Assembly (NCBI RefSeq): GCF_000445995.2
Contig: NC_022080.4
Span: 1,364,001-1,428,000, forward strand
From: Geobacillus genomosp. 3
GTDB lineage: Bacteria; Bacillota; Bacilli; Bacillales; Anoxybacillaceae
Reading direction: 5' to 3'
DNA length: 64,000 nucleotides
Shown: piece after piece, positions 1 to 7,068 of the stretch
Position numbering within the stretch: the first letter of the stretch is position 1
Layout of the letters: every line of letters begins with the position of its first letter
Made by a program: the position numbers and the translations under genes
The notes under the pieces: generated by a model
What the model saw: the letters and a program-made list of their open reading frames with translations, nothing else
Databases searched by the model: none
Told to the model about the DNA's origin: nothing

Positions 1-1
1 T

Positions 2-343
2 GATCAGGAGTTCGACCGCCAGCGTGAAGGGGGGCACGTGTATATTAAAGGATTGACGTCCCGTCCGCCAGTGTTTACGATCCATGTGTTTGAGAACCGC
101 TATTTGTTTGAACCGGCTTTATATTTTATCCACGTCCGCGTCGACGACCCGGGGGCAGCGCTTATTGTCAACGGAGTCAAAACGGAAGGGGAAACGACGA
201 AAGATCCGTTCGTCAAAAAAATCGGCCCGTATTTGCCGGGCACATACACAGTGGCTGCCGCCGGCGCGGATGGGGAAAAGAAGGCCGTCCGCGTCGAACT
301 GTTCGGCGGCGCTCGCGTCCATGAAGTGGATGTGACGAAGTGA
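2..343 (+). CDS. TcaA/YvbJ-like domain protein, C-terminal part (5' end outside window)
   Basis: The reading frame is open from base 2 and ends at a stop at 343, so only the last ~113 residues are present. The visible part has a beta-rich repeat with DDPGAALIVNG followed by GPYLPGTYTV. That pattern, a PEGA-like strand then a G-P-x-L-P-G-T-Y-T turn, is typical of the extracytoplasmic domains of TcaA/YvbJ-type membrane proteins of Firmicutes, which sit outside the cell on an N-terminal zinc ribbon plus one membrane helix. Neither of those parts is in the window. A GTG at 38 is only an internal codon. The family call rests on this one repeat, so it is tentative. Confidence 0.5.
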   Translation, partial: DQEFDRQREGGHVYIKGLTSRPPVFTIHVFENRYLFEPALYFIHVRVDDPGAALIVNGVKTEGETTKDPFVKKIGPYLPGTYTVAAAGADGEKKAVRVELFGGARVHEVDVTK

Positions 344-555
344 ACGAATAAAAACGACTGCTTCAGCGGCAGCCATCATGGCGGCATCTTCTGCCTGCAC
401 CGGCGAAGGGGCATGATGTGGGCGGCCGCCGTTTTTTCGTTTGACTAGGCGTCGTGAAGCGCGAAGCCGCGGGCGTTGGCGATGGTGCCGGTTTTTTTCT
501 TTTTCGTTGTTTACCGTCAGCGCCCTGGCTGCATTGCCACCCTTTGCTTTCGCCG

Positions 556-684
556 TTAAGCGGCTTTTTGGTCATCGTCGGCCGCCCGCCAGTAATAGAC
601 GCGCGGCAATCCGGCATAGCACCAATACTCTTTGAAGAGTGACACAACGACGAATGAGACGAGCTGCCAATCGATCCCTTTCAC
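556..684 (-). CDS. Small hypothetical protein (42 aa)
   Basis: A short minus-strand ORF starts with GTG at 684, about 7 bases after AAAGGAG, and ends with TAA at 556. It reads VKGIDWQLVSFVVVSLFKEY and continues to a C-terminal RAADDDQKAA. One hydrophobic stretch (WQLVSFVVVSLF) could be a membrane or amphipathic helix; the Tyr/Trp-rich middle and acidic tail look like real protein. A TATACT box lies just upstream on the minus strand (around 713-718), with only a weak -35. An ATG at 690 is in frame but touches the ribosome binding site. I do not recognise the family. The rest of the 344-842 interval shows no other gene. Confidence 0.5.
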   Translation of the reverse strand: MKGIDWQLVSFVVVSLFKEYWCYAGLPRVYYWRAADDDQKAA

Positions 685-807
685 GCCCATTCTCCTTTCT
701 GTCAACGCGCTTAGTATACCGTATTCGTCGCCGCCGTTGTCCTATGCGCGCCGCCTGCCGGGATGAAACTTCGGTGTGGGCTTGTGCGTATCATGGTGTG
801 GACATGT

Positions 808-813
808 TATAAT
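808..813 (+). promoter_or_regulatory. Extended -10 promoter of xpaC-yaaN
   Basis: TATAAT preceded by TG one base upstream (TGTTATAAT) is an extended -10 element 30 bases before the xpaC start. No good -35 hexamer is present at 17 bases, as is usual for extended -10 promoters. Confidence 0.55.
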
Positions 814-842
814 GAAAGAAAAGGCGAAGAAGGAGATGGACG

Positions 843-1490
843 ATGAAGCAACTGCTTCGGACGATATGGCGCTGGTTTGTCTCATGGAATGTAGGGATGG
901 TAGTGGCGGTGACGGTCTTTTTTGCTGCTGGGTTTCGCATTTTACCGACGGTTTTATCAGGAATGGGGGCGATGTGGGTGACATCTGCCGTCATGAAACG
1001 GCGGCACCGTCGCCTGCCGGCCGATGCGCCGGCTGAGGAGCGGGCGTACGTCCAAAGCCAGCTCCGTGAGGCACGCGCGTTATGGAAGCGGCTGCGCCGG
1101 GCTCGCTATCGGCTTCGATCGGTGACGATGTGGCAAACTGTTTCCCGGCTGAGCGCAATCGTCGACCGCATCATTCGCGCGGTTGAGCAGCAGCCGCACC
1201 AGCTTCGTCTCGCCCAACCATTTTTCTTAAACGAATGGCCGGCGGCTGTGGAGATGGTGGAAAAATACGTATACTTGTCGCAACAGCCGGTGCAAAATGA
1301 GGAAATGGCTGCGGCGCTGCAAAAGACGGAGCAACTGCTTGGTGAACTGACGGCAGCAGCGGAGCGGCAGCTGCTTGAAGTGTTATCTACCGACGTTTGG
1401 TCGTTGCAGACAGAAGCGAAGGTGCTCGAGCAGTCGCTGCATGAACCATCAGCCCGGCTTCATTTGCCGCTGTCAAAGAAAGGAGAATGA
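843..1490 (+). CDS. xpaC: XpaC family membrane protein
   Basis: A 215-aa protein with two hydrophobic segments near residues 13-35 and 38-52, then a long charged, helical cytoplasmic tail rich in Arg and Glu. This is the architecture of XpaC, the '5-bromo-4-chloroindolyl phosphate hydrolysis' family. The name comes from a screen phenotype; no catalytic motif is visible and the enzymatic role is doubtful. The ATG follows AAGGAGATGGACG. The stop overlaps the next gene by 4 bases. The pair xpaC-yaaN (telA-like) is conserved in Bacillus, which supports both names. Function in envelope stress is inferred only from the TelA partner. Confidence 0.8.
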   Translation: MKQLLRTIWRWFVSWNVGMVVAVTVFFAAGFRILPTVLSGMGAMWVTSAVMKRRHRRLPADAPAEERAYVQSQLREARALWKRLRRARYRLRSVTMWQTVSRLSAIVDRIIRAVEQQPHQLRLAQPFFLNEWPAAVEMVEKYVYLSQQPVQNEEMAAALQKTEQLLGELTAAAERQLLEVLSTDVWSLQTEAKVLEQSLHEPSARLHLPLSKKGE

Positions 1491-2680
1491 TGGTGGACGA
1501 ACGGAATCACGAGATGGAATCACTCGAACGGCTTCATGAACGGGAGCGGACAAGCACGCTTGATGATCTGCTTGCCCAGCCGTTTTCCCCGCCAACCGCG
1601 CCGCCGTTTGAAGAAGAGAAACGAGCCAACGCGCTTGATGCGCTAAAACCTGAACATCGGGAAAAAGCGTTGGCGCTGGCCCGACAAATCGATCCAGCCA
1701 ATCACCAGGCCATTTTGCAATACGGGGTGGCGGCGCAAGCCGAGCTGTCCAAGTTTTCCCATACGATTTTGCATCATGTGCAGACGAAAGACGCCGGCCC
1801 GGTCGGTGAAGTGATCAGCGAGCTGATGGCGAAAATTAAGGAAGTCAATCCCGATGATTTAATGCCGGCGAAAAAAGGGCTTTTGTCCCGCTTGTTCGGC
1901 ACGGTGGCCAAGCCGCTGCAAGGAATGTTGGCGAAATATCAAAAAATCGGCGTCGAAATCGACAAAATCGCCGACCAGCTGGAAAAACACCGGCACTTGC
2001 TGTTTCGCGACATCACGATGCTGGAGACGCTTTATGAGAAAAATAAAGAGTATTTTGAGGCGCTCAATATTTATATTGCGGCTGCAGAATACAAGCTCGA
2101 GGAGCTGCGGACGAAAACGATCCCGGAAAAACAAGCGGCCGCTGAGCGCTCCGGCGACCAAATGGTCTGGCAAGAGGTGCAAGATTTGCGCCAGTTTGCC
2201 GACCGGCTGGAAAAGCGGGTGCACGACTTAAAGCTCAGCCGGCAAGTGACGATCCAGACCGCGCCGCAAATCCGCATGATTCAGCATATGAATGAGACGC
2301 TCGTCGAGCGCATCCAGTCATCGATTTTAAACGCAATTCCGCTTTGGAAAAACCAAGTCGTCATCGCGTTGACGCTGTTTCGCCAGCAAAAGGCGGCGGA
2401 GGCGCAAAAGCAGGTCGCTGAAACGACGAACGAACTATTGTTGCGCAACTCCGAGTTGTTAAAAACGAACAGCATTGACATCGCCAAAGAGAATGAGCGT
2501 GGCTTGGTCGATCTCGAGACATTGAAGCGGACACAAGAAAACTTGATCGCTACGCTCGAGGAAACGCTAAAAATCCAGGCGGAAGGCCGCTTGAAACGGC
2601 AACAGGCCGAACGGGAACTAGCAGCCATGGAAGCGGAACTGAAACAGACGCTTCTGTCCTTGAAGCGGCCGGAGCGGTAG
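1487..2680 (+). CDS. yaaN: TelA-like toxic anion resistance protein (YaaN)
   Basis: About 397 aa, almost entirely alpha-helical and coiled-coil, with no signal peptide or membrane segment. The core LMAKIKEVNPDDL followed by a helical bundle (GVEIDKIADQLEKH) and the LRQFADRLEKRVHDLKLSR stretch match the TelA/KlaA family. That family is linked to tellurite and other toxic-anion or cell-wall stress resistance by a mechanism that is not established. It is translationally coupled to xpaC. Three starts are possible (ATG 1487, ATG 1490, GTG 1493); GGAG at 1481-1484 best fits the GTG. The protein probably acts with XpaC at the membrane. Confidence 0.8.
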   Translation: MMVDERNHEMESLERLHERERTSTLDDLLAQPFSPPTAPPFEEEKRANALDALKPEHREKALALARQIDPANHQAILQYGVAAQAELSKFSHTILHHVQTKDAGPVGEVISELMAKIKEVNPDDLMPAKKGLLSRLFGTVAKPLQGMLAKYQKIGVEIDKIADQLEKHRHLLFRDITMLETLYEKNKEYFEALNIYIAAAEYKLEELRTKTIPEKQAAAERSGDQMVWQEVQDLRQFADRLEKRVHDLKLSRQVTIQTAPQIRMIQHMNETLVERIQSSILNAIPLWKNQVVIALTLFRQQKAAEAQKQVAETTNELLLRNSELLKTNSIDIAKENERGLVDLETLKRTQENLIATLEETLKIQAEGRLKRQQAERELAAMEAELKQTLLSLKRPER

Positions 2681-2729
2681 GAGCGGGGATAGATGCCGTT
2701 CCTTTTGTCAACGAGGGAAGGGACAAGCG

Positions 2730-2765
2730 AAAAGGGTGCCTTGCCATCGCAAGGACACCCTTTTC
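2730..2765. terminator. Bidirectional Rho-independent terminator
   Basis: AAAAGGGTG and CACCCTTTT flank an inner CTTGC/GCAAG stem, giving a T-run on both strands. It sits between the convergent yaaN (plus) and yndM (minus) genes. Confidence 0.75.
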
Positions 2766-2835
2766 TACATTTTGCCTTACCGCTTTCGTCCTGCTGCAGC
2801 ATCCGGTTGGGGTTTTGGACAGGCCGCTTTCTGGC

Positions 2836-3342
2836 TTATAAAACTGGGGGATTGGGTGGTTCTTGGTTTTGCCGGTCTTCGCCCGCCCGTTCATCTTCGC
2901 GGCTATCGGGGTGGGCGGTGCGGACGTCAAACTCTTCCGCCGCTTCGGTCTGCCACTGGCGGCCGATCAGCGGCGCCCCTTCCTCCCCATGTTGGCCGAC
3001 GACAAAACGCAGCACGTAGCCGTGGAACAACAGCTCCCCTAACGCAGCAAGCAAAGCGGAGAAAAAGGCCGCGCTGACGATGGCGCCTCCGGCAACGTCG
3101 TAAAACGCGCCAATGCCGATCCAAGTGGCGACAAACACGAAGCCGAAGTCAGCGATCGTCGCCGAGACGTTGCCGAGACGCGGCAAGACGTACAAATCGC
3201 CGAGCGCGTAGGCGATAAGTGTCACCCAAAGGCTGAACCATAATAGTTCCGCGGATGAAATGCGCAAAAACAGTGGCAAAATGGCAAACATCACGGTAGT
3301 CGTCAGCAAATATTTCAGCGCCAATGCGAGCAAATGTCTCAT
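2836..3342 (-). CDS. yndM: YndM family membrane protein (DUF2512)
   Basis: A 168-aa protein with about four hydrophobic segments in the first 120 residues (for example MFAILPLFLRI, LLWFSLWVTLIAYALGDLYVLPRLGN, FGFVFVATWIGIGAFYD, IVSAAFFSALLAALGELLFHGYVL), then a charged, Pro/Glu-rich cytoplasmic tail. ALGDLYVLPRLGN is typical of DUF2512 (B. subtilis YndM), whose function is unknown. The ATG at 3342 follows AAGGATGG. A 42-aa ORF ends 16 bases upstream on the same strand, so the two are probably co-transcribed. Confidence 0.75.
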   Translation of the reverse strand: MRHLLALALKYLLTTTVMFAILPLFLRISSAELLWFSLWVTLIAYALGDLYVLPRLGNVSATIADFGFVFVATWIGIGAFYDVAGGAIVSAAFFSALLAALGELLFHGYVLRFVVGQHGEEGAPLIGRQWQTEAAEEFDVRTAHPDSREDERAGEDRQNQEPPNPPVL

Positions 3343-3358
3343 TTTTGCGCCGCCATCC

Positions 3359-3487
3359 TTATTCCGCGGGATAGTTCGGGCCCTCTAGTTTTTTATCTCC
3401 GTATCCCGGTTGCTTTTCCATATTTTTTGCCGGTTGTTGTTTTTTTTGTTTCTGTTCCAAACTGTCGTTTTGTTTTGGCTGTCTCAC
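3359..3487 (-). CDS. Small hydrophilic protein (42 aa), upstream of yndM
   Basis: A short minus-strand ORF from GTG at 3487 (GAGAGG about ten bases before it) to TAA at 3359. It is very Gln/Lys rich (KQKKQQPAKNMEKQ) and ends in GYGDKKLEGPNYPAE. The DKKLEGPN tail resembles short Bacillaceae proteins I have seen next to spore or envelope genes, but I cannot name the family with certainty. An overlapping ATG frame (MMASETAKTKRQF, 34 aa) is the alternative; it has no properly spaced ribosome binding site. The ORF probably forms an operon with yndM, 16 bases downstream. Confidence 0.5.
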   Translation of the reverse strand: MRQPKQNDSLEQKQKKQQPAKNMEKQPGYGDKKLEGPNYPAE

Positions 3488-3634
3488 TGGCCATCATCCT
3501 CTCTAGTTAGTGTGTATCGTTAGTTTGCCGTATTTGTCCTGATGTATGCATGCATTTATCCATAAACTTCCTCTTTTTATTTTTCATCCCTGTTTCACAT
3601 TATAAATGAACGATGTTAACAGGGAGGAAAGCGA

Positions 3635-3829
3635 ATGACAGAGAACAAACAATCGCTTGAGGTGGCCGGGCGCCAGTATGATCCGTCTGATTACAAGTCA
3701 GCCACGGCTCTCGGTGCGGGGTTGGCCGAGACGCATGAACAAGTAAGCGATGTGTATGCGGAAGGGACAATTGAGGCGGCGGTCGATCAAGAAAACGCGC
3801 CGGATCTCCCGCTGTCCCGGCCGGAGTAA
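3635..3829 (+). CDS. yozQ: YozQ family protein (DUF4025)
   Basis: A 64-aa soluble, acidic protein. AGRQYDPSDYKSATALGAGLAETHEQVSDVYAEGTIEA carries the two landmarks of the DUF4025/YozQ family: the Y-x-P-S-D-Y-K segment and the L-A-x-T-H-E-Q-V-S-D-x-Y-x-E-G-T-I segment. The ATG follows AGGGAGGAAAGCG. It is a single-gene unit, followed immediately by a terminator. The molecular function of the family is unknown. Confidence 0.8.
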   Translation: MTENKQSLEVAGRQYDPSDYKSATALGAGLAETHEQVSDVYAEGTIEAAVDQENAPDLPLSRPE

Positions 3830-3838
3830 ACAACAAAG

Positions 3839-3861
3839 CGCCAAGGATTCGCTCCTTGGCG
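3839..3861 (+). terminator. Rho-independent terminator of yozQ
   Basis: CGCCAAGGA-TTCGC-TCCTTGGCG followed by TTTT, 10 bases after the yozQ stop. Confidence 0.8.
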
Positions 3862-3995
3862 TTTTGACTGATGGCCAAGGCTGTCCATCGGTGAGAAATG
3901 AAAGGGGAAAAGGAAAGAAAAACAGTTCGTACTTTCGGATTTCGCCGTCTATACTAGTAATGCGCACGGCGATTCACATAAGGGGGATGATCATC

Positions 3996-4403
3996 GTGAG
4001 ATGGCAGCGGGCTTTATTGGCGTTGCTCAAAGAGCGGAAAGATCACTCAATCGCATTGGCGATTGACACGTCGAACCGCCCGGCGCGGCCTGTGCTCATT
4101 CAAAACATCGTCAAGCTGTTTGAGAAATTGCGTCCGGACACGCTGCTTGTGCAGGCGGATTTCAAAATTCGCGATGTCTCGCCGGTCGGCGTAGCTACGA
4201 TCAAGTATTTCAAACATGGGAAATCGTCGTACACCGAAGTGCTCGAATGGGCCGCTGCGCAAAAAATCGATACATTGTTTTACATCACCGATGTGACGGG
4301 CTATTTTTACGAAGAGCTACAAGTCGACTATGAAGTGTTCTGGCTTGTGCCGGACGATTACATGCCGCGCGTGCCGTTTGGCAAGCCGATTCGCGTTGCT
4401 TAA
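3996..4403 (+). CDS. Hypothetical protein with degenerate VWA-like fold (DUF2201 C-terminal-like)
   Basis: I chose GTG 3996, nine bases after AGGGGGATGATC, giving 135 aa; ATG 3987 overlaps the ribosome binding site. The order of elements IALAIDTSN, then LVQADFKIRDV, then KHGKSSYTEVLEWA, then DTLFYITDVTGYF, then VFWLVPDD resembles the VWA-like domain at the C-terminus of DUF2201 predicted metallopeptidases: a D-T-S motif, a D at strand 3, a G-(G/K)-(T/S) loop and an IYFTD strand. The MIDAS serines are partly lost (DTSNR). No metallopeptidase part precedes it, so this is a stand-alone or truncated domain. The role is unknown. It is flanked by terminators and so is monocistronic. Confidence 0.5.
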   Translation: MRWQRALLALLKERKDHSIALAIDTSNRPARPVLIQNIVKLFEKLRPDTLLVQADFKIRDVSPVGVATIKYFKHGKSSYTEVLEWAAAQKIDTLFYITDVTGYFYEELQVDYEVFWLVPDDYMPRVPFGKPIRVA

Positions 4404-4413
4404 AGCTGTGCGG

Positions 4414-4438
4414 AACACCCTTCGTAATGAAGGGTGTT
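4414..4438 (+). terminator. Rho-independent terminator
   Basis: AACACCCTTC-GTAAT-GAAGGGTGTT followed by a T-run, directly after the VWA-like gene. Confidence 0.85.
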
Positions 4439-4477
4439 TTTTATTTGTGTAAGGAATTTTAACAAAGTTTTTGTGAG

Positions 4478-4491
4478 TGAAACCGGTTTCT
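4478..4491 (+). promoter_or_regulatory. cre-like palindrome upstream of amtB
   Basis: TGAAACCGGTTTCT contains the perfect palindrome GAAACCGGTTTC with a central CG. It fits the CcpA cre / LacI-family pattern and lies about 15 bases before the amtB -35 element. The position suggests activation or an overlapping upstream operator; the binding protein is not known. Confidence 0.4.
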
Positions 4492-4505
4492 ATAAAAAAC
4501 AGGCG

Positions 4506-4540
4506 TTGATTTTAGGTTTATTATGTTATATATTATAACA
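4506..4540 (+). promoter_or_regulatory. amtB promoter with overlapping GlnR/TnrA box
   Basis: A sigma-A promoter reads TTGATT (4506-4511), a 17-base spacer, and TATATT (4529-4534). The perfect 17-base palindrome TGTTATATATTATAACA (4524-4540) matches the TGTNA-N7-TNACA box of GlnR and TnrA and covers the -10 element. That placement predicts repression rather than the upstream activation known for nrgAB in B. subtilis. Confidence 0.7.
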
Positions 4541-4580
4541 CATAAAGTGATGATGAATGACGGATAGGGGGAGATGAGGT

Positions 4581-5882
4581 ATGGGTGAAAAAACGTTGAT
4601 GCTTGGGCTTGATGCTCTATGGGTCATGCTCTCGGCGGTACTCGTCATCGGCATGCAGGTAGGGTTCGCCTTGCTTGAGGCGGGATCGACGCGTATGAAA
4701 AACTCTGGGCATGTAGCTGGCAAACAAATATTGAGTTTTGCCATCGCCTCGTTGGCGTTTTGGGCGTTCGGTTTTGCCATTACGTTTGGTGCTGGGAACG
4801 GTTTGATCGGGACAGATGGTTGGTTTTTACGAGAGGGAGAAGGAACGTTTGATTCGTTGTCGTGGGCCAATGTGCCACTTGAGCTGAAATTTTTGTTTCA
4901 ACTCGGGTTTGCCGGTGTGTCGCTCGCCATTGCCTGGGGCGGCTTCGCTGAGCGGGCGAAACTATCGGTTTATTTCCTTTTCGGGGCGATTTTCACCATT
5001 GCTATTTACCCGGTGATCGGCCATTGGGTATGGGGCGGCGGGTGGCTCGGGCAACTTGGAATGCAAGATTTTGCCGGCTCGACGGTTGTCCATTTGCAAG
5101 GGGCGATTGCGGCGCTCATGGCCACGATGTTACTCGGTCCGCGCATTGGCAAGTTTAATAAAGACAAAACGCCAAACGTTATTCCGGGACATAACCAAGT
5201 GTACACGGTCATCGGCGGGTTGATTTTATGGATTGGCTGGTTCGGATTTAATGCTGGAAGCACGATGGCAGTTGGCGATGGGTTTTTTGGCTATGTCGCC
5301 TTGACGACGAATTTGGCTGCTGCGGCAGGGGCGGTTGCAGCGATTGTTACAGCAAAAATGTTAGTCGGTAAAGCGGACATTCCGGCGATGGTCAACGGCG
5401 TGCTGGCCGCGCTTGTCGCCATTACGGCCGCGTGCGCGTTCGTCGAACCGTGGGCGGCGGTTATCATCGGAGCGGCAGCCGGGTCGTTGACGTTCTGGAC
5501 ATCCATCTATTTTGAACGAAAAGGAATTGATGATCCAATTTACGCCTTTTCCGTCCATGGCATTGCGGGTGTGATCGGCACCATTTCAACCGGGTTTTTC
5601 GCTTCGCCGCGGTTGGTTGAGATCACAGGCATCGGCAAAGCCGGGTTGTTTTATGGCGGCGGCTTTGACCAGCTGATTGTTCAGACAGTCGGTGTGCTTG
5701 GTGCTGCGGTGTATGTGGCTGTAGTTTCGTTCGTCATCTTATATGCCATGAAGAAAACGATCGGATTGCGCGTCACTGCGGAGCAAGAAATTTCCGGGCT
5801 CGATATTAGTGAGCACGGCTCTTACGGTTATCCGGAACAGCTTGACCCGGCGTACCAGCCGAATGCAGCGGTGCGGCAGTAA
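4581..5882 (+). CDS. amtB: Ammonium transporter (Amt family)
   Basis: A 433-aa integral membrane protein of normal Amt length with about 11 membrane segments. It begins MGEKTLMLGLDALWVMLSAVL, which places the N-terminus outside with no cleaved signal. The twin-histidine pore motifs are present (TVVHLQGA and YAFSVHGIAGVIGT), as are the gate-region FQLGFAGVSLAIAWGGFAERAK and the phenylalanine-rich segments. It conducts NH4+/NH3 inwards when nitrogen is scarce. The cytoplasmic tail GLDISEHGSYGYPE is the usual Amt tail. No glnK/nrgB gene follows; instead a DUF294 nucleotidyltransferase starts 133 bases downstream. A GC-rich hairpin without a T-run (about 5898-5937) separates the two. Control by GlnR/TnrA is indicated by the box covering its promoter. 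Confidence 0.92.
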   Translation: MGEKTLMLGLDALWVMLSAVLVIGMQVGFALLEAGSTRMKNSGHVAGKQILSFAIASLAFWAFGFAITFGAGNGLIGTDGWFLREGEGTFDSLSWANVPLELKFLFQLGFAGVSLAIAWGGFAERAKLSVYFLFGAIFTIAIYPVIGHWVWGGGWLGQLGMQDFAGSTVVHLQGAIAALMATMLLGPRIGKFNKDKTPNVIPGHNQVYTVIGGLILWIGWFGFNAGSTMAVGDGFFGYVALTTNLAAAAGAVAAIVTAKMLVGKADIPAMVNGVLAALVAITAACAFVEPWAAVIIGAAAGSLTFWTSIYFERKGIDDPIYAFSVHGIAGVIGTISTGFFASPRLVEITGIGKAGLFYGGGFDQLIVQTVGVLGAAVYVAVVSFVILYAMKKTIGLRVTAEQEISGLDISEHGSYGYPEQLDPAYQPNAAVRQ

Positions 5883-6015
5883 GAGGGCGGCGATAGGGGG
5901 CGGCTTATATCGAGGGAGCGCATCGAATATGCCGCCCTGTTCACCGTCATTTTCCGTTTGTTTTGAGTGGACGGGAGATAACTCGGTTTCATCAATTAGA
6001 AGAGGATGCGGGATT

Positions 6016-7068
6016 ATGGAATTATTATTCGCAAAGGTAATGGATCACTTAAAAAAGGCCGAATCGGTCATCGACCTTCGCTTCGGTCATGATGAACTGG
6101 CGCATGAATGGCGGCGCCACTTGGCGTTGGAACGCATCGGGCAGCTGGCCGAAGAAATGGCTTGTGTGCATGAGGTGATGCTCCACCGCGTCTTTTTCCT
6201 CGCCGAACGGGAGGCGGTCAACATGTCGGTCGGCCGCCGTCCGTCCGCCTGGTGTTGGTACGTGATGGGAAGCATCGGCCGGCGTGAGCCGACGGTTTGG
6301 ACCGATCAAGATCATGGCATTTTGTTTGACTGTGCCAAGGGAGAGGAAGCGGCTTGTTATGAGTTCGTCCGTCACATGGCGGCGATTGGGACGAAGATGC
6401 TGTATGAGGCCGGGTATCCGTACTGTTCCGGCTATGTGATGCCAACCAACAAGCGGTGGGCGCAGTCGTTGACCGATTGGGAACGGCAGCTGTCGTCCTA
6501 TGTAGACGGCGGATGGCCGAGCGATGTGCGTTTTTTGTTCATCGCAATGGATATGAGATCGTTTTACGGCGACGCGAAACTGGCTGAGGCGGCAAGAAGG
6601 GCGCTGTTTGCAGCAATAGCCGACCGGCCGCCCTTATTGGCGCGCATGGGCGAGCACGTTTCATTTCCTCCGGTTCCGCTCGGTTGGTTCGGGAACGTGC
6701 AAACAGAGCGTTGGGGGCCGCATAGCGGAGCAATTCATATGAAGCAAAGTGGTTATGTGCAAATCACGAACGCTTTAAAGTGGCTCGCCTGCCTGATGCG
6801 CGTGCCGGCGGCCACGACGGCCGAGCGGCGGCGCGCACTCGCTGAAGCCGGACGGTTGCCGGCGGCGCTCGCCGCCGATATAGCGAAAGCACTCGATGTT
6901 TACTACTATGTTCGCTTAAAGTACGGCACGGAGGCGGAAGATGGGCGGGAATATATTTTATGGCGGGCGCTTGAGCGGGAGGAGCAAAAGCAGTTGAAGC
7001 AGGCGATGCGCACCGCGAAGCGGCTGCAGCGCTTTGTCGCCCGGCGGGTGGCCAGCATTCATGAATGA
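6016..7068 (+). CDS. DUF294 GlnD-like nucleotidyltransferase domain protein
   Basis: 350 aa from the ATG at 6016, preceded by AGAGGATGCG. The motif GSIGRREPTVWTDQDHGILFD (residues ~80-100) is the nucleotidyltransferase signature of DUF294 (G-S-x-G-R-x-E-x-T...T-D-Q-D-x-G), with both catalytic Asp residues. A helical DUF294 C-terminal domain follows (about residues 215-340). The usual N-terminal cAMP-binding and CBS domains of proteobacterial homologues are absent; the N-terminus is a short helical segment instead. The family is related to GlnD and is thought to transfer nucleotides to a protein, but the target is not established. It overlaps the downstream exonuclease gene by 8 bases and follows amtB, which suggests a link to nitrogen sensing. 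Confidence 0.8.
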   Translation: MELLFAKVMDHLKKAESVIDLRFGHDELAHEWRRHLALERIGQLAEEMACVHEVMLHRVFFLAEREAVNMSVGRRPSAWCWYVMGSIGRREPTVWTDQDHGILFDCAKGEEAACYEFVRHMAAIGTKMLYEAGYPYCSGYVMPTNKRWAQSLTDWERQLSSYVDGGWPSDVRFLFIAMDMRSFYGDAKLAEAARRALFAAIADRPPLLARMGEHVSFPPVPLGWFGNVQTERWGPHSGAIHMKQSGYVQITNALKWLACLMRVPAATTAERRRALAEAGRLPAALAADIAKALDVYYYVRLKYGTEAEDGREYILWRALEREEQKQLKQAMRTAKRLQRFVARRVASIHE

